Positions 8,926 through 17,138 of a stretch of 64,000 nt of DNA are shown here, in pieces. The notes under the pieces were generated by a model. The model had not been told where the DNA came from and made no database searches. It was given only the letters and a program-made list of their open reading frames with translations. The first letter of the stretch is position 1, and each line of letters begins with the position of its first letter. Source of the DNA: Gammaproteobacteria bacterium (lineage in GTDB: Bacteria > Pseudomonadota > Gammaproteobacteria > Enterobacterales > Kangiellaceae). The stretch is from positions 1 through 64,000 of the forward strand of contig JABXHY010000044.1 of NCBI GenBank assembly GCA_013373375.1, given 5' to 3'. A program made the position numbers and the translations under genes.

Positions 8926-9445
8926 TTGATAAGTTTAATAGCTCTAGCTGTTTATTTAGTAGTGTTTGATTAATTCGAGCGCTTAGATAGCGATTAATAA
9001 ATTAGATTTAAATGAGATGTCTATTGTATGGGTAAATCTCCCCATTTGAAATATGAATGCTTCGAAATTAAACTCTTCTTCAGATAGGTTATCTTAGCTA
9101 AACTCTTGATTTAATTATTTAACCACCCTTAAATATCTCACAATGGAGATTTCGATTAATTTAGCAGTGGTTGGGGTTTAAACCCTATTTTCTCGTTCAT
9201 GATATTTTAAACCTAACAACTAACCTAATATTGTAGCGGAAATTCAACCTCAAAAAGTACTGACACAGGAGTACTGAGACAGGATAGTGTCTTCTCTAAA
9301 TCGATCATAAACTTCGGATTAAATACAGTCGTCAAAGGGCCTTTTACTCTAGACATTCAAACTTGGGAAATTCATTGCATTATCCCGATTAGTTCAAATT
9401 GAACTCGCATCTCGACTAAGACCCAAATGATCCATATCGTTATTG
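8926..9445. other. 520-bp intergenic region without recognised gene
   Basis: No open frame with coding character was seen on either strand. It contains a 14-bp tandem duplication at 9257-9284 and probably the promoter of the 8925 gene. It lies downstream of the hydrolase at 9446. Confidence 0.5.
9257..9284. repeat. 14-bp tandem duplication
   Basis: GTACTGACACAGGA is followed directly by GTACTGAGACAGGA, with one mismatch. No gene overlaps it. Confidence 0.7.
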
Positions 9446-10564
9446 TTAAAGACTACTTAAGCTCTCCGATAATTTTCTTTGCACATGGGCGGATGAAAAA
9501 TAGTTTGAGCCGCTATCTAACACAATCAAAACATTATCATTCTTAATATCTTTTTTAAGGTAAGTGTTAAACCCTACCCAACTCCCATCATGTTCAACGG
9601 TATGTTCGTTTGACACCACCCAGCCGTATCCATAACCTGTTTTTTCACCTGAGTTTAAGACGCCTTGCGAATAGGCTTCATTAAGTAGGTTTTGTGAGAT
9701 CAGTTGGTGACTGTCTAACGCTTGACTCCACTTTAACAAATCTAAAGTACTCGAATAAACCGCGCCATCGCCAGCAACACCATCTAGATAAACCAGGTCA
9801 TTTAATTGATCACCTTCTACACCAAACACTCTATTGGTAAGCTTGTTCGGTGATGAGAGTAAGTTAAATACCGAGCTGTCTTCCATATTCAAAGGCTTAA
9901 AAATATTGTCATCCATATACTGTTCGAACGACTGACCAGAGACCTTTTCGATCAGACTCGCTAATACAACATATCCGGTATTACTGTACTCAAACTGCTC
10001 GCCGGGTTGAAACGTTAGCGGTGGTTGGTGTTTATCAAACAGAGCCAGCAAGTCTGAGTTTTTAAACGTTTGTTGATCATTCCAATGTTGGTTCGCCAAC
10101 TCCATATAGCTAGCAATACCCGAAGTATGGTTGAGCAAATGCTTTACCGTTAAATTATCGTAATCCAATTCTGGTAGATAAAAGGAAATCTCTTGGGCTA
10201 AATCTATTTTTCCTTTTTCTGCCAGCATCAATACACCCATTGCCGTAAATTGCTTTGATACAGAGGCCAGATTAAAAGATGACCGATTGGTCAAAGCGAC
10301 GGTACGTTCCAAATCGGCATAGCCGTAAGACTTATCAAACACGATATTGCCGTTTTTAACAATTAATACCGACCCGTTAAATTTTCTTCTATCGTGTAAT
10401 TCCGCCAGCCACTCATCAAGAACTTGAGTTTTAGTATCAAGAGCAGCGTCTTTAGACAATTTTAAGGGTGGTATATCGATATACTTGATTATTCCATAGC
10501 CAATCAACATCAAAGAAAATATCGCTATAACAATACCCAAAACAATTTTTAATAATAATTTCAA
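9446..10564 (-). CDS. Class C beta-lactamase-like serine hydrolase
   Basis: The 372-residue protein has an N-terminal membrane anchor or uncleaved signal (residues 4-26) and a penicillin-binding/AmpC-type domain. The catalytic triads are present: S101-V-S-K104, Y193-S-N195 and H325-D-G327, the last in place of KTG and common in the esterase/peptidase branch. Such proteins are usually esterases, D-amino-acid peptidases or amidases rather than antibiotic beta-lactamases. The start is TTG, preceded by GGAG at 7 bases. It is separated from the decarboxylase gene by 144 bp on the same strand. Confidence 0.85.
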   Translation of the reverse strand: MKLLLKIVLGIVIAIFSLMLIGYGIIKYIDIPPLKLSKDAALDTKTQVLDEWLAELHDRRKFNGSVLIVKNGNIVFDKSYGYADLERTVALTNRSSFNLASVSKQFTAMGVLMLAEKGKIDLAQEISFYLPELDYDNLTVKHLLNHTSGIASYMELANQHWNDQQTFKNSDLLALFDKHQPPLTFQPGEQFEYSNTGYVVLASLIEKVSGQSFEQYMDDNIFKPLNMEDSSVFNLLSSPNKLTNRVFGVEGDQLNDLVYLDGVAGDGAVYSSTLDLLKWSQALDSHQLISQNLLNEAYSQGVLNSGEKTGYGYGWVVSNEHTVEHDGSWVGFNTYLKKDIKNDNVLIVLDSGSNYFSSAHVQRKLSESLSSL

Positions 10565-10708
10565 GCTTAACTCCGAGACAGTTTATTTAACATGCAAGTT
10601 ATGTTTTTAATTGTGTCTACTTGAGTCTTTTATCGTTTGAAAATATTACACATGTGGTTTGCTTTCTATTCTGCACCACAAAAATCTAAAAAATTGACAT
10701 TAGGCTCC

Positions 10709-13129
10709 CTAAGAAGATGCTTTCCAAGTGTCATCACTTGGTAAATAGGAGTCGTCCCATACGTTAACGTCAACTTCTCGATTAGTTGGCAGTGGCTCTT
10801 CAAGCTTATATGGCCCGCGCATATCAATAATGTAGAAGCCGAGCTCTGCTGGACCGCTTCGGAACTTAATTCCTGAAAATATTCGTTCGCCACAGTAGTT
10901 CACTGAGTCATAAGGTACATGAAGCATTTTAACTATACCGGGAACACTTTTTGCCATATAGGCTGAGCCTTCTCCAGTAGCTAAACAAGCAAAGCTTTTC
11001 AAATCTGGAGCTCCCTTAACAAGCTCGTGGACTTTTGCTAGCAGAGTCAATATATTCTCGCCTTTCGTATTAGCAGCCATAGCGGTATAGGCCATTGGAA
11101 AGATCTTTTCTTTTAAATTTCCATTTATTCTTCTGCACGCATCTAAAACGATTACCTCCGCTTCAAAAATGACACGTGCCACTCTCCTTTCCCAATCAAG
11201 TACAAGATTGAGTGGAAGTTTTGGAATGTCTTCGGCATTAATAACTTTTACAGTAATAGCACCAACAACAGTACCTTCGGTTTCCTGTTTACCCTTAGGA
11301 ACCTTAAGCCGAACCATGCTAAGACCACTCTCCATACACTCTTCAACTTTTTCCCAGAATAAGTAGGTCAAAGTAGAGTCATCAGATTCTGGCGTTATTT
11401 TTCCGGTACTTTTAAGCCATGAGATCATTTGTTCCCGATTAACAAACTGCTCTGCGATTAAGCATTTTGCTTGGTGAATTTGATCGGATGTCAGTGCATT
11501 TCGTCTTAAAACGCGATCGTGATATTCCCACTCAATGTCTTCGCTTTTCTCATCTGCAGGTCGATTAAGAACAGAAATCGGATACCCTTGATTCTGTTTG
11601 TCACTCTCTGCCAAGCAGTGGTAAACAGGAAGGTTTGTTGAGCTTTGCCAATTAAACTCTCCACCGGTATCCATATAGGCAGCAGAACATAAACGAAGTA
11701 CAAAAAATCCCTTTTTGTCAGTATCGAGTTTTGGCAATAAAATTCTAATCGGCCTGCTATCTCTTTTTGGATTCAAAATATCGGTTGAATCACACGTCTT
11801 GCCAAAAATAAGAGTTGGTATCATCTCTTTCGAACTAAAGTCGATCTTCTCTGCACCATCATCAGATATATGCCAAATTTCTGGATACATAGTCAGATGC
11901 CTTACAATCCCGAATGTCCAGTCACCTGCTTGCGTAATCAGGTGTTGCTCTCGAACTGCGAATACTTCTTTACTTGGGTGGCCCCACAAAGTTGTTCCTG
12001 GCTCTAACTCTGGAGACACTGAAACAACACGATTGGGATTCTCACGAATTTCACTGTAATCGACTCTAACCACAACCGAACCAGCCGTTCCGACATAGGC
12101 CTGACCAACTTCAGACCACACCTCAAACTTTTTATCGAACTCTTCTTCGAGTTTTGACATCTCTTTGCCAATCCGAGAAATTTGTTCATCAATCGACAAG
12201 TTTCCACGGAAGCGATATCCCGCATCCGTCATTTCAAAACCACCGCCAATATTAACAATATCGGGAATGTAATTACCGAGCTCTTGAGTTGCCCTAAAAA
12301 TCTGAGCGATGAATGAAAATACATTATCGTAAACAAAAAAGTTCGAGGCCCCTATTCCAATATGAAAGGATACGCCCGCTAACTGAATAGCGTTTTCGTG
12401 CAATAAATGTAGGATTTGCTTTAGCGCTTTTGGATTTTTTGTTATATAAACGCCAAAACGCCCCATCGAAACACTTGCTCCGGCATAAGGCGTCGCAAGT
12501 CTTAAGATAAACCGCATATTTTTTCGATCTATATCGTGTTTTTTACACCACTCGATCATGGTGCTGAGCTTATTAGGACGGTCAAAGCAATAGGTATAAA
12601 CACCTAGCTTGCAAGAAATAACAAACTCTCTTTCATTAATTGTCGTATTGGCGAAAACAATGTTTTCTGGTTTAAATCCTATCGAGCAAGACTCGACAAC
12701 TTCAGGTAGCGATGCAACTTCGAGCCCCGCATCTGGTCTGGAAGCGAGTCTTGCATATTGCAGAATCAAGCTATGGTTTGTTTTAAAAGCCGCCATTTGC
12801 TTAAAATTTGCAACATTAACTTCTCTTTTTATAGCGCTTTCAATCGCTCTTTCATTCTCTAGAGCTCGCACAATATCCAACAAATAAAATCCGTTATGCT
12901 CTGGAGAAAAAGGTGAAGACATTTTTAAAAGCAATTCATTCAAAAGCTCACCATGTGATGACTCAACAATGTGATTTAGCTTTTTACGCGTTTCATCAAA
13001 CTTGAAAAGCATCGACAAATCTTCGTCACTTAAACTATCGAGCTTTTTTGCAACTTGCTCTCTGGAGTCTTTGGAATTGTTCCAATAGTTTTGGATATCA
13101 TTGAATATTGCTGAAGAAATATGTTCCAT
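10709..13129 (-). CDS. Fold-III PLP decarboxylase (ornithine-type) fused to an unknown C-terminal domain
   Basis: In this 806-residue protein, residues about 90-500 match eukaryotic-type ornithine/diaminopimelate decarboxylases. The match covers the PLP lysine K116 (FKTN), H256 in FHIGIG, the glycine loop NIGGGF (294-298), E340 and the cysteine motif TCDSTD (C446). The usual EPGR phosphate-binding arginine is replaced (EVGQ, Q343). About 90 helical residues precede the domain. Some 250-300 residues follow that I cannot identify; the EGTVVGAITVKVINAED stretch has a faint acyltransferase-like look. Family members decarboxylate basic amino acids to polyamines, and the actual substrate is open. 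There is little Shine-Dalgarno support for the ATG. Confidence 0.75.
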   Translation of the reverse strand: MEHISSAIFNDIQNYWNNSKDSREQVAKKLDSLSDEDLSMLFKFDETRKKLNHIVESSHGELLNELLLKMSSPFSPEHNGFYLLDIVRALENERAIESAIKREVNVANFKQMAAFKTNHSLILQYARLASRPDAGLEVASLPEVVESCSIGFKPENIVFANTTINEREFVISCKLGVYTYCFDRPNKLSTMIEWCKKHDIDRKNMRFILRLATPYAGASVSMGRFGVYITKNPKALKQILHLLHENAIQLAGVSFHIGIGASNFFVYDNVFSFIAQIFRATQELGNYIPDIVNIGGGFEMTDAGYRFRGNLSIDEQISRIGKEMSKLEEEFDKKFEVWSEVGQAYVGTAGSVVVRVDYSEIRENPNRVVSVSPELEPGTTLWGHPSKEVFAVREQHLITQAGDWTFGIVRHLTMYPEIWHISDDGAEKIDFSSKEMIPTLIFGKTCDSTDILNPKRDSRPIRILLPKLDTDKKGFFVLRLCSAAYMDTGGEFNWQSSTNLPVYHCLAESDKQNQGYPISVLNRPADEKSEDIEWEYHDRVLRRNALTSDQIHQAKCLIAEQFVNREQMISWLKSTGKITPESDDSTLTYLFWEKVEECMESGLSMVRLKVPKGKQETEGTVVGAITVKVINAEDIPKLPLNLVLDWERRVARVIFEAEVIVLDACRRINGNLKEKIFPMAYTAMAANTKGENILTLLAKVHELVKGAPDLKSFACLATGEGSAYMAKSVPGIVKMLHVPYDSVNYCGERIFSGIKFRSGPAELGFYIIDMRGPYKLEEPLPTNREVDVNVWDDSYLPSDDTWKASS

Positions 13130-13366
13130 TTGAGTACCATTTACTTAAGGCGTCTATTTATTCAAGAATAGACCATAAATAACTTTGAAAGAGTGAGTTA
13201 TATGAAAAGATAATTACAGTTTAGGTAAATTTAACGAAGGAAAAGCCTTATAAAACTGTATCGGAAGCGTATCCATAGCTTTATCGTAATACGTTAAATT
13301 CAAATAATTTGGACTCTAATCTTAACCACCTATATATACGGGGACGAGATTTTAATGGCCAATTAA

Positions 13367-13464
13367 TTCTTTTTCAGGTAAATATTAACAACTTGATATA
13401 GTTTTTATGTGAAGAAGTTCTCGTAGCGATGAGCTACTTATAGGGCCGACTAATTCGACTCTGA
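13367..13464. repeat. 98-bp dispersed repeat, copy A
   Basis: It is identical to 14555-14652 except for two adjacent bases (GGGCC against GGGTT). It ends in gactaattcgactctga. The two direct copies flank the GNAT gene about 1.2 kb apart. It contains no open reading frame. Confidence 0.9.
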
Positions 13465-13534
13465 GTGTTGTCGAATTTCTCGTGGAAAATCATCATTATG
13501 AAATAATCGCTACTAGCCTCTTGATGTATTTATC

Positions 13535-13560
13535 GCATTGACTAATTCGACTCTGACCCT
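13535..13560. repeat. cgactctgaccct motif, copy upstream of the GNAT gene
   Basis: gcattgactaattcgactctgaccct aligns with 14523-14548 (gcattgaggta-tcgactctgaccct). Both are followed by a related pyrimidine-rich stretch (ctatttcc... and ctattttc...), so the shared unit is longer than the core motif. Confidence 0.7.
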
Positions 13561-13788
13561 AACTATTTCCATTTTTTCTTTTAGCTCAACCGCTATATTG
13601 AGGACCGACAGCTGCCTATCGATACTAAAAGAGTAGAGCGGGTTATAGAGCCCAATTTATTAACCGTAAAAACTGGATATTGTCGAAACGATCTGGTGAT
13701 CTCGAGTCTTTTATGCCGTGGAATATTGAGTTAAGGTAGATATCAGCTGACATTAAAAACTATTGATTTTAAACAAAGAGCACAGCAT

Positions 13789-14325
13789 ATGAATATTTCA
13801 CTATTCGAATCGGAGCAAGCACAACAAGTAATTCAGCTTTTTACTGATGTATTTTCTGCGGCAGAGGGTGACGAAGAAGGGCGAGTGATTGGTGAACTAG
13901 CGGCAGACTTAATTGCTGACACTAATCCTAAAGACTTAATTGGTTTTATTGCGCATAGTAGCGATGCAATTCTTGGTTGTATTTTCTTTAGTTGGTTCAC
14001 AGTACCCAATAAAGAATTTTCTTACATCTTATCCCCGGTAGCTGTAACAACCGAGCATCAGCGTCAAGGTATTGGGCAGAAGCTTATATTGTTTGGGCTA
14101 GAGTATTTGAAAAATCAGGGTGCAAGCTTAGTATTTACCTATGGAGATCCTGCATATTATTCTCAAGTTGGTTTCGAGAAAATTAGCGAAGATATGATTC
14201 AAGCCCCTTTCCCATTAAGTCAGCCAATTGGTTGGCTTGCCCAGTCATTAGATGGTAAGCCACTTCAACCAATGCAAGGTCCAACACAATGCGTTGACGC
14301 ACTTAGCCACGCTAAATATTGGTAA
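13789..14325 (+). CDS. GNAT family N-acetyltransferase (YhbS-like)
   Basis: This 178-residue protein contains the acetyl-CoA pyrophosphate-binding segment HQRQGIGQKLI (about residues 97-107), preceded by strand ILSPVAV and followed by YGDPAYYSQVGF, the usual C-terminal signature of YhbS-type acetyltransferases. The family transfers acetyl groups to amines of small molecules or proteins; the substrate is unknown. The gene is the only plus-strand gene in the neighbourhood and is bracketed by direct 98-bp repeats, so it looks like an inserted module. There is no strong ribosome binding site (AAAGAGCACAGCAT). Confidence 0.85.
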   Translation: MNISLFESEQAQQVIQLFTDVFSAAEGDEEGRVIGELAADLIADTNPKDLIGFIAHSSDAILGCIFFSWFTVPNKEFSYILSPVAVTTEHQRQGIGQKLILFGLEYLKNQGASLVFTYGDPAYYSQVGFEKISEDMIQAPFPLSQPIGWLAQSLDGKPLQPMQGPTQCVDALSHAKYW

Positions 14326-14522
14326 CTACTTGGATTAAAAAATAAATTACAGAGAACGCGTTTTTCAATAATGAGTTTTGCAGTCTGGTGAATTTAGTCA
14401 GCCACCTTATATTGCTGCTCAGCTCGATGAGAATCGTGAGATAGACCTTAAATAAAGTTATAATTGACGGCCCAGGTGAGAGTTATATTGGTCACTTCGA
14501 TTCTACCGATAATTAACCCAGA

Positions 14523-14549
14523 GCATTGAGGTATCGACTCTGACCCTGG
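14523..14549. repeat. cgactctgaccct motif, copy downstream of the GNAT gene
   Basis: This is the counterpart of 13535-13560. Here it abuts the 98-bp repeat copy B directly. Confidence 0.7.
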
Positions 14550-14554
14550 CTATT

Positions 14555-14652
14555 TTCTTTTTCAGGTAAATATTAACAACTTGATATAGTTTTTATGTGA
14601 AGAAGTTCTCGTAGCGATGAGCTACTTATAGGGTTGACTAATTCGACTCTGA
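14555..14652. repeat. 98-bp dispersed repeat, copy B
   Basis: It matches 13367-13464 at 96 of 98 positions in direct orientation. It occupies most of the 371-bp gap between the GNAT gene and the next minus-strand gene; no other feature was recognised in that gap. Confidence 0.9.
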
Positions 14653-14696
14653 TACTAATCACTTACTAGGCGTTAGACTTAAAGCTTTAGTCAGCT

Positions 14697-14966
14697 TCAT
14701 TGTCGCTTATATAAATAATAAACACTTGTTAATACGAGCGCGAAAACTAAATCAAAGACAGCTGTATCGTAGAAACGTGGCGAATCAAAGACAATTAACG
14801 CGAAAGCACGACCAACAGTTGTGGCTCCGAGGAATGTAAGAAAGAAACTCAAATAGAACCTTCCAGGATAATTCCTTTCCATTTCTGCAGTTAATTGCTT
14901 CAAACTTTTACTTTGTTTATCTTCGCTCATAGGCGATTCGGCTCTGCACCCAATTTTTTTGCGCAA
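14697..14966 (-). CDS. Small two-helix membrane protein
   Basis: There are two hydrophobic segments, near residues 38-58 and 67-85 of the long form. Two starts are possible. The first is TTG at 14966, 12 bases after the DUF805 stop, with GAGAAAG upstream. The second is ATG at 14930, giving 77 residues (MSEDKQSK...). The 12 extra residues of the long form would be encoded by a degenerate copy of the cgactctga motif, which favours the ATG; the ribosome binding site favours the TTG. The function is unknown. Confidence 0.55.
   Translation of the reverse strand: MRKKIGCRAESPMSEDKQSKSLKQLTAEMERNYPGRFYLSFFLTFLGATTVGRAFALIVFDSPRFYDTAVFDLVFALVLTSVYYLYKRQ
14932..14951. repeat. Degenerate copy of the cgactctga motif
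   Basis: ggcgattcggctctgcaccc aligns with gactaattcgactctgaccc with about six differences. It lies at the junction between two small minus-strand genes, like the better copies nearby. Weak on its own. Confidence 0.4.
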
Positions 14967-14978
14967 TATACTTTCTCG

Positions 14979-15302
14979 TCAAGGAGTACCGAACTTATTT
15001 TGCGACTTTGATCCTGGTATAAAGCCAATAATCAACTGAAAAATAACACCTAAATAGGGTATCAATGATAATACGCAAAACCAGCCTGACAAATTTATAT
15101 CATGGAGCCGCTTTATTTGCATTGCTAATACTGGCCATAAAAGGATCAGAAAAAACAAATCAATTGCTAACTCATTAATATGTAAAGCTTCACTTATAAA
15201 AAATGCAGCTATACCAAGTATGAAAAATGGCAGAACACCAACTAGCCAATAAATTTTTCTACTACATCGCCCATTTATATTTAAGTAGAAATATGAAAAC
15301 AT
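14979..15302 (-). CDS. DUF805 family inner-membrane protein
   Basis: The 107-residue protein has the DUF805 pattern: an N-terminal GRCSRKIYW motif, three to four hydrophobic segments, the conserved KRLHDINLSGWF (about residues 64-75) and a terminal PGSKSQNKFG. Members are small inner-membrane proteins of unknown function found in many copies in proteobacteria and sometimes in phage or mobile regions. AAGAGGAGGCTTATG gives an excellent ribosome binding site. It is 19 bp downstream of the zinc-ribbon gene. Confidence 0.88.
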   Translation of the reverse strand: MFSYFYLNINGRCSRKIYWLVGVLPFFILGIAAFFISEALHINELAIDLFFLILLWPVLAMQIKRLHDINLSGWFCVLSLIPYLGVIFQLIIGFIPGSKSQNKFGTP

Positions 15303-15321
15303 AAGCCTCCTCTTACTTTTA

Positions 15322-15667
15322 TTATTTCACATACTCATCAATGTTACTGCCGTTTAATTTAAGACCACAATTCATACATGTTCGAGCAAATTGTTTTTTT
15401 ACAAACATTGCACCAGAGCTTCTTACATTGAATGTCTTTTTACAACTTGGACATTTAATACTATCCTGAAAAAATGACATAACAAATCCAAATACAAACA
15501 ATGGTATTGACAGCTTTAAGAATGGCTTAAACCAAGATTCCAAATCAAATACTTGAAGAATTGAAAATAAAACAATACATGCCAATGCAATTAATAATGG
15601 ATAATCGGACAAAGCTTTTTTTTAGTTTTATGTCATCGATGACTTCTTCAAGTTTTTCGCGATTCAT
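15322..15667 (-). CDS. Membrane zinc-ribbon protein with a frameshift in an A-run
   Basis: The main frame (15322-15612) encodes two hydrophobic segments followed by a zinc ribbon (CPSCKKTF ... CMNCGLKL). It has only a TTG without Shine-Dalgarno sequence. On the same strand an ATG at 15667 follows GGAGAAGAG and starts MNREKLEEVIDDIKLKK. This frame meets the main frame exactly if one base is lost in the A8 run (15616-15623), giving ...KKALSDYPLL. So the gene is either frameshifted (real or a sequencing error) or read through by slippage. The unshifted product would stop after about 40 residues. The function is unknown. Confidence 0.65.
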
Positions 15668-15708
15668 TTACTCTTCTCCATCAATTATCCCAACCACTTT
15701 TGTCCATA

Positions 15709-15725
15709 AATTAATTCGACTCTGA
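15709..15725. repeat. cgactctga motif copy
   Basis: aattaattcgactctga, in the 70-bp gap between the zinc-ribbon gene and the DUF1871-like gene. Confidence 0.6.
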
Positions 15726-15737
15726 ATCTCGTGTGAT

Positions 15738-16028
15738 TCATCCTAGAATATTAATTTTAGCTTGAACAATGAGGTTAGCGATTTTTAAATCATGTGCCTT
15801 ATCTTCGTTAAGTCCTATATCATTCTTTACCGATAAACTTAGAGACTGAGCAATTCTGACCGCATCTTTTCCTTCGACTGCAAGTCTAAAAATGTGCGGA
15901 ACATAGCTATCGTATTCATCGTCCCATTCGTCATCTTCATTATAAACCCCTATAGGATCCCACTTTTCCCATAGGATTTTTGATATTGCCTTGTAGAGTT
16001 CTTTTTGTTTCTTACTCAGATTTTGCAT
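15738..16028 (-). CDS. Small acidic protein, DUF1871-like
   Basis: The 96-residue soluble protein has the core ILWEKWDPIGVYNE followed by DEYDSYVPHIFRLAVEG. I recall this pattern from a common family of small bacterial proteins (DUF1871/YugE-like) that often sits beside SUKH and other immunity-type genes. The assignment is from memory of the motif. The ATG has AGG five bases upstream. The role is unknown, and an immunity or accessory role is only suggested by the company it keeps. Confidence 0.6.
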   Translation of the reverse strand: MQNLSKKQKELYKAISKILWEKWDPIGVYNEDDEWDDEYDSYVPHIFRLAVEGKDAVRIAQSLSLSVKNDIGLNEDKAHDLKIANLIVQAKINILG

Positions 16029-16081
16029 AGCCTAATTCTACTTACTGTAACTAATTCAATTCAGCTCAGCGACTAGTAATT

Positions 16082-16543
16082 CTAAAAATGAAGCCACTTT
16101 CTCACATTTACCTTTTCAGATGGAACTAAAGAAAGGAGAACGTCAACCAAATGGTTAAAATTCTCATAGGGAGCAAGCAATAATCTTTGCCCTTCAGTCG
16201 GCTCAATATATACAGCTGTCACGTTATCCCTCCTCTTATCTAATGTTAATCGATAAATATTGTTCATATCGACTTTTGAGGTCATAGTCTTATCGACAAA
16301 ATTCAATTCAGAGCCTTCTATTTCAAGAAAGTGATTCTCAAGCGACTCAATGCGGTTTTTTAACCCGAACCACTTCAACCCGGAAACAGTGGCAATTAAA
16401 AAGATCGTAGCCGTTAACGCGACATACCACGGGACATTTCCAAAAGCGAAAATAAATAAGCCCATAACTGAAGTCCAAAGCAGGCTGTAAATCGGCTCAC
16501 GCTTTTTACTTTTTATGAATTTCTTTGATATTTTATACTTCAT
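16082..16543 (-). CDS. Two-helix membrane protein with C-terminal PH-like region
   Basis: Two adjacent transmembrane segments (about residues 20-36 and 40-58) are followed by a roughly 90-residue cytoplasmic part with alternating strands (HFLEIEGSELNFV, NIYRLTLDKRR, TAVYIEPTEGQRLLLAP) and a final helix. This resembles bacterial PH-like or YcxB-type domains. No catalytic motif is visible. It is spaced 43-53 bp from its neighbours, so one transcript is likely. Confidence 0.55.
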   Translation of the reverse strand: MKYKISKKFIKSKKREPIYSLLWTSVMGLFIFAFGNVPWYVALTATIFLIATVSGLKWFGLKNRIESLENHFLEIEGSELNFVDKTMTSKVDMNNIYRLTLDKRRDNVTAVYIEPTEGQRLLLAPYENFNHLVDVLLSLVPSEKVNVRKWLHF

Positions 16544-16586
16544 CTAAGTAAACCTAGTAATAATTCAATTTCATCTCTGCTTATCA

Positions 16587-17096
16587 CTAATCCTCAAACT
16601 CTTCGAGCCACTCTTGATATTCCTCGATAAAGTTTTGCCAGTAATCCTTTTCACCAGATATTTCAATTAGCTTGCTCTCAATCGCAGCGAGCTCTTTCGG
16701 GTTGGTGATTGTCCTTTCATTTGGCTCTATAAGCGCAAACTCTTGCTTAGTAAGCTGATATAAGTAAGAAAGAATTTCTAAGAACGAAGATAATGAAGTC
16801 GCTACTAACTCTGCGTCCCATTCGCCTACTCCGTGCATGGCAGTGTAGACCGGTAAAGACGATTTACTTGTATCGACAAAAATTGGGTCACCAACTTCTG
16901 TATCTGTTGCAATGACCACCCAGGTCTTTTGCCAATCGCCTTCGCTCGAACCACTTATATATTTGCCATCTTTGTCTTTGCTATAACCTAGCTGAAACCT
17001 ATCAATACTGCTCTCGTCTGCGACTCTGAAACCTGTGGTGCCAAAATAAACATCTTTTAATCTATTAGCCTTAATTGCATCAATAATATTTTTCAT
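16587..17096 (-). CDS. SUKH (SMI1/KNR4)-like protein
   Basis: This 169-residue soluble acidic protein contains TWVVIATDTEVGDPIFVDTS, LPVYTAMHGVGEWDAELVATSLSSFLEIL, which matches the SUKH pattern of paired strands plus a final helix. Many SUKH proteins are immunity proteins for polymorphic toxins. An extra C-terminal helical tail (about 40 residues, very acidic) follows. AGGATTTCTCA is a fair ribosome binding site. No toxin gene is in view. Confidence 0.65.
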   Translation of the reverse strand: MKNIIDAIKANRLKDVYFGTTGFRVADESSIDRFQLGYSKDKDGKYISGSSEGDWQKTWVVIATDTEVGDPIFVDTSKSSLPVYTAMHGVGEWDAELVATSLSSFLEILSYLYQLTKQEFALIEPNERTITNPKELAAIESKLIEISGEKDYWQNFIEEYQEWLEEFED

Positions 17097-17113
17097 TGAG
17101 AAATCCTATTCAA

Positions 17114-17129
17114 AACTCGACTCTGCCCC
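17114..17129. repeat. cgactctga-like motif copy
   Basis: aactcgactctgcccc, in the 42-bp gap between the SUKH-like gene and the membrane protein gene upstream. Same orientation as the other copies. Confidence 0.5.
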
Positions 17130-17138
17130 TTATTATTC

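Larger units (their letters stand above)
13130..13788. other. 659-bp intergenic region carrying repeats
   Basis: No gene was recognised. It holds one copy of a 98-bp repeat (13367-13464) and two copies of the cgactctga motif (13448 and 13535). The bases before 13789 contain the promoter of the acetyltransferase gene. Confidence 0.6.

Noticed and set aside
9446-10564. Antibiotic-resistance beta-lactamase
   Set aside because: The third motif is HDG instead of KTG and the protein keeps a membrane anchor; this branch is mostly esterases and peptidases, so resistance cannot be claimed.
10666-10893. 75-residue minus-strand frame at the 3' end of the decarboxylase gene
   Set aside because: It lies almost entirely inside the decarboxylase coding region in another frame and has no ribosome binding site.
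14571-14700. Integron attC-like site (gcgttagac near the end of the one-strand gene run)
   Set aside because: GTTAGAC at 14672 fits the integron core consensus, but no matching RYYYAAC partner lies at the right distance. Most gaps between genes in the run (12-50 bp) are too short for attC sites, and no integrase gene is present.
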